Made by a program: the position numbers and the translations under genes. Shown piece after piece: positions 37,201 to 40,114 of a DNA stretch of 40,114 nt. The notes below the pieces were generated by a model. The model made no database searches and was not told the origin of the DNA. It worked only from the letters and a program-made list of their open reading frames with translations. This DNA is from Candidatus Pacearchaeota archaeon (GTDB lineage: Archaea > Nanobdellota > Nanobdellia > Pacearchaeales > GW2011-AR1): contig JAAOYK010000031.1 in the NCBI GenBank assembly GCA_018221305.1, positions 1 to 40,114 of the forward strand. The letters run 5' to 3'. Position 1 is the stretch's first letter. Each line of letters starts with the position of its first letter.

Positions 37201-39954
37201 ACTATAATCTCCTAACATCATGGATCCCCAAATTAAATTAGACAAATCTAAATTCCATGAGGATACATATGTCCACATACTTTCAACACTTTCATTATTT
37301 ATGCCTACATTAAAGCTACCCCCACTAACACAATAATCAAAATCACCATCATTATCTATATCCCCCCATGCAACATTGGCTTCATCACGACGAGTAGTAG
37401 ACCAGTTACTATTCTCAATTAAACTTGTTCCATTATTAATATAACTTTTGGAAGAATCCTCTCCGATTATATTTAAATCTAAATCACCATCATTATCTAA
37501 GTCAACTAAGCCTGGTGAAGATTTACCCTCGCTTGTAATTTCTTGGCTCAAGGGAATATTCCCAATAAATGTAGTACCATTATATAAGTAAGTAATATTT
37601 AATCCGTTGCTTCCACTCTTTCCTGGGAAAACCAAATCTAAGTCACCATCGTTATCCATATCTCCAAATGCAACAGAATATGAGCCAGCTTCTTCTGGCA
37701 CAATAGTTTCTTGCCACGTTGAGTTTTCAACAAAACTCGTTCCATTATTTGTATAAAGAGTACTATTAGATATACTACTCAATACTAAATCTAAATCTCC
37801 ATCATTATCTATATCTCCAAATGCAAGTGAAGCTCTCCTAATATTCAACAAATTTTGCTCCCATGTAGCATTCTCAACAAAGGAAGTCCCATTATTTATC
37901 CAAACATAACTTTTATCTGCAACATTGCACACCCCAATTCCAGAATCACACCCTATACTGACCATATCTAAATCCCCATCATTATCTATATCTCCAAATA
38001 TTGCTCCGTTATGAGAATTAGACCCCGTCAAATTTCCCTGCCACTGCGGGCTTTCAATTAACCCCACACTTATACCAATAGAAAAACTTCTAGTTTCACT
38101 TGTCTGACAATTAGTAGCATTATCACAAGCTACTATGTACCACTGAGATGTTCCTTGTACAGGAACATATTCAGAAAAGATATAATCCGTATTATTTATT
38201 CCAGATGAATTTATTTGTTTCTGACTCCATCCATTACCCCAATTCCCCCACAAACTTACATTACTCAGATTAAGATTATCAGCAACTGTCACATTAAACA
38301 CAACATTGTACGAACTAAGATTCCCTCCAACCACAGGAGAATTAAGCGTCACAATAGGCCTATTCAAGTCTGCCAGCGTCGTAAAACTCTGCGCCGCTGA
38401 CCAATTACCTGCCTCAAGACCAGTATCAATACTCTGCACGCTCCAATAATACGTAGTTGAAGGCGAAAGCCTATCAACTTTCAAAGTAAAATTCTTACGC
38501 TGCATCATGTTACCGAAGTAGCCGAATGCTGTTCCGCCGGCATCATTGCTAGAACTTAATCCCCCATAAATTCCACTAATAATTGAATGATTATTTGCAA
38601 TAGTTCCTAGCTTTAAATTGTAATAAAGTCCAGTAGAAATTGTTTCATTATCTGATCCATTAAGCCATCCTAAGGCTATTTCCCTATTGTTATAAGCATA
38701 TGAAAAACTTGCTGGAGGAGTTGGTGCATTGTTAGGTGTTGTTATGTTGTTAATGTAAATTTTTGCTTCTTGACCACCAAGTTGAGCGACTCCAATTTCT
38801 ATTAAATCTAGATCAAAATCGTTATCCAAATCCCCCCATACCAGAGACCCTGCTTGTTTCGAAGTTATGTTTACTTGCGCAGTGGAATTTTCAATAAGAG
38901 ATGTACCATCATTCCTATAAATCTTAGTGTAGGGAGTTCCACCACATTGACCATTTATTACTAAATCTAAATAACCATCATTATCATAATCTCCAAAAAC
39001 ACTAAATCCATAAAATAGTCCAATTATACTTCCTTCCCAATCAGTATTCTGCACAAAAATTTCTTCAGATTGAGTTCCATTATTTTCATAAAACCAACGC
39101 CCAGTAGTTACGCATGCTCCTTTTTCTCCCATAAGAAAGAGATCAAGATCATTATCATTATCTATATCTCCCCATGCTGTAGATGCATGATCCATAGCGA
39201 CTATATTCTCTGTTGAATTGAATATAAAACTAGTACCATTGTTCATGTATACTTTAGTAGAAAATAATCCAATTACAGATAAATCTAAGTCATTATCGTT
39301 ATCCATGTCAACAAGTGCAGTAGATACCCTGCTTGCGGCAGTTATATTGCTATCCCAAGAAGAATTTCCAACAAAAGAAGTGCCGTTATTGATGTATACC
39401 ACCCTAGAAGTACCTGAAAATTTAACAACTACTAAATCCAAATCGCCATCTAAATCTAAGTCTCCTAATGCTATTGGACCGTTGGCTTCTTCATTAGATG
39501 GATTCAGATCTCTTTGCCAATCAATATTTTCTGTAAGAGAAGTACCATTATTAAGATAAATTTTAGTTGTCTGACTCGAATCGCTACCGCCAATAACTAA
39601 ATCTAAATAACCATCATTATTAACATCACCAAATGCAATTGAGGGCCATAAGTTGCCAGATAAATTTTGTTGCCAATTTTGATTTTCAATGAGACTAGTG
39701 CCATTATTAAGATAAATTTTTGGTTTTTCATATGCGGTACATGTTTGAACGTTACCGCTACTGCATCCTGCCCAGGCTAAATCTAAATCACCATCATTAT
39801 CAACATCTCCAAGGGCCGTGACACTATGTAATGTATAACTAAGATTTGATTCCCATGTTGAATCTTCAATCAGCCCTACATCACTTGCACTAATTAAATT
39901 TATCAAAACTAAAGATACAACTATAGCTATGACCAACAATCTTCTCTTTTTCAT
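34210..39954 (-). CDS. Giant surface protein: two FG-GAP/VCBS blocks, FN3-like modules, Ig/cadherin-like region, C-terminal TM
   Basis: 14 copies of a D-x-D-x-D/N-x-D-L-D-L-like motif in two sets of seven; signal peptide MKKRRLLVIAIVVSLVLINLISA; C-terminal WFYWLIGVIVVVIVIIAGIVWFFGF + KTGGKK; many N-x-S/T sequons. Confidence 0.92.
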   Translation of the reverse strand: MKKRRLLVIAIVVSLVLINLISASDVGLIEDSTWESNLSYTLHSVTALGDVDNDGDLDLAWAGCSSGNVQTCTAYEKPKIYLNNGTSLIENQNWQQNLSGNLWPSIAFGDVNNDGYLDLVIGGSDSSQTTKIYLNNGTSLTENIDWQRDLNPSNEEANGPIALGDLDLDGDLDLVVVKFSGTSRVVYINNGTSFVGNSSWDSNITAASRVSTALVDMDNDNDLDLSVIGLFSTKVYMNNGTSFIFNSTENIVAMDHASTAWGDIDNDNDLDLFLMGEKGACVTTGRWFYENNGTQSEEIFVQNTDWEGSIIGLFYGFSVFGDYDNDGYLDLVINGQCGGTPYTKIYRNDGTSLIENSTAQVNITSKQAGSLVWGDLDNDFDLDLIEIGVAQLGGQEAKIYINNITTPNNAPTPPASFSYAYNNREIALGWLNGSDNETISTGLYYNLKLGTIANNHSIISGIYGGLSSSNDAGGTAFGYFGNMMQRKNFTLKVDRLSPSTTYYWSVQSIDTGLEAGNWSAAQSFTTLADLNRPIVTLNSPVVGGNLSSYNVVFNVTVADNLNLSNVSLWGNWGNGWSQKQINSSGINNTDYIFSEYVPVQGTSQWYIVACDNATNCQTSETRSFSIGISVGLIESPQWQGNLTGSNSHNGAIFGDIDNDGDLDMVSIGCDSGIGVCNVADKSYVWINNGTSFVENATWEQNLLNIRRASLAFGDIDNDGDLDLVLSSISNSTLYTNNGTSFVENSTWQETIVPEEAGSYSVAFGDMDNDGDLDLVFPGKSGSNGLNITYLYNGTTFIGNIPLSQEITSEGKSSPGLVDLDNDGDLDLNIIGEDSSKSYINNGTSLIENSNWSTTRRDEANVAWGDIDNDGDFDYCVSGGSFNVGINNESVESMWTYVSSWNLDLSNLIWGSMMLGDYSNNGYLDLVNLGGDEIHIIGNNGSAFARDTTAESNLTGERDGSAIWGDIDNDGDLDLVVIKSQKVYINNITTPNVAPTPPASFSYAYNNREIALGWLNGSDNETISTGLYYNLKLGTSANNHSIISGIYGGAGDASRGGTAFGYFGNMMQRKNFTLKVDRLSPSTTYYWSVQTIDTGLEAGNWSAAQSFTTLADLDRPVVTLNSPVAGANLSSYNIMFNVTVADNLNLSSVSLWGNWGGGWHLNETNSSGANDTNYIFTINLSGEGDGTYLWKIQAGDNVTNVENSSVRAFTIDTTAPSVGSENKSLTTVYTNTSVTLNATVSDTGVGLDDVWISVNSSGSFVNYSSLSSSGDVYSFVLNSGNYSKDVNVSWRYYANDSAGNLQIGGLQSFVVANSLPVLSGIPDNSTNEDVAPADKFYNLSLYGSDTDLDNLTFYVQSQSNSSLINCIVYNVSVAYYLNCSTPLANASGSSTIIVNVTDGSAWANDSFIVSVNAVNDVPWVSGVNLTALGLNKTNETLTGVYVFNDVESSVETLNETKWYRNDTEVVGLANLSSVTSGYTTKGENWTFSVRVNDGTDWSNWYNSSILIILNSVPEFSVISNKSWVMNSNLTLNLSQYFTDIDSDSLTYTNTTVLNISVDINQTTSIVTLVPDVGWNGTRYITFNGTNVISVASNNITLNVFRPVINYSEFDGITTNFTNLTDFVNIPIVIEQTSSGKMSFDSVTLNSTFVNISEHVNISFNRISLNSSVLPELNEPATLSLYNLTYTNPRVLKDGAVCSDCVEVSYGSGNFVFNVTSFSVYSAGETPVDVNNDPGGSSGGGGGVVAMTYTASKEEIKSGYAAQLAKGDRVSFSSKGENHSLEVKSIIDSIVNITLTSDPINFLISVGQEKKFDLNNNSFYDLLVKLNSIAGVKANLTLTEINEAIEVVSAGEGDGVDSAESGEGQDEGDRIGEEGGFASGGMNTWFYWLIGVIVVVIVIIAGIVWFFGFRKTGGKK
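36491..36990 (-). repeat. Internal direct repeat, copy 2 of FN3-like/linker module within giant surface gene
   Basis: Near-identical to 38237-38736 (e.g. gtctgccagcgtcgtaaaactctg; ttgctggaggNgttggtgca); start points 1746 nt apart. Confidence 0.8.
38237..38736 (-). repeat. Internal direct repeat, copy 1 of FN3-like/linker module within giant surface gene
   Basis: See 36491-36990; minor in-frame length difference in the GGLSSSNDAGGTAF / GGAGDASRGGTAF segment. Confidence 0.8.
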
Positions 39955-40022
39955 GTATAAATTAACATATAAGACTATTTAAATTTTAATAACGAGAACT
40001 GACCAGTTATCGCCGATAGAAT

Positions 40023-40114
40023 TTATTCCTCATACTCATTTACTTTCAAGGAAGTCTTTGACCTCACGAGAGTAAAGATAACAAATGTTGCACACAATAT
40101 TGCCAGTATAACTA
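40023..40114 (-). CDS. C-terminal end of a membrane protein gene, truncated by window edge
   Basis: Open frame ending ...VILAILCATFVIFTLVRSKTSLKVNEYEE-stop. Confidence 0.45.
   Translation of the reverse strand, partial: VILAILCATFVIFTLVRSKTSLKVNEYEE

Overview
AT-rich archaeal chromosome segment; gene content and sequence style fit a DPANN lineage such as Woesearchaeota/Pacearchaeota (taxonomy is inference). The core is a transcription/translation cluster: rpoH - rpoB - a single-ORF rpoA (A'+A'' fused) - MgtC/SapB-like membrane protein - nusA - rps12 - rps7 - three uncharacterised ORFs - fusA (aEF-2). Next come an HD-domain/ITPase/NUDIX cluster, speD with deoxyhypusine synthase, an SdpI-like protein, an ArmA/Rmt-type 16S rRNA methyltransferase homologue, aEF-1A, archaeal dnaG, an endonuclease IV-like protein, two orphan CheY-like receivers, a probable surface-layer protein, an SMC ATPase, rnhB, an initiator tRNA-Met and a 1914-aa surface protein with two seven-repeat FG-GAP blocks. 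Main leads: (1) an SMC whose exact centre carries a Rad50-like CPLC zinc-hook motif and no recognisable hinge domain; (2) an archaeal homologue of the aminoglycoside-resistance 16S rRNA G1405 methyltransferases; (3) an 18-codon leader ORF ending in a perfect inverted repeat upstream of speD; (4) an initiator tRNA with C33 and an apparent T-arm bulge; (5) a 19-24 aa acidic microprotein with a strong SD; (6) several promoter-proximal dyads next to small regulator-like genes. No CRISPR array or intact transposon was seen. All calls come from reading the sequence; no searches were run.
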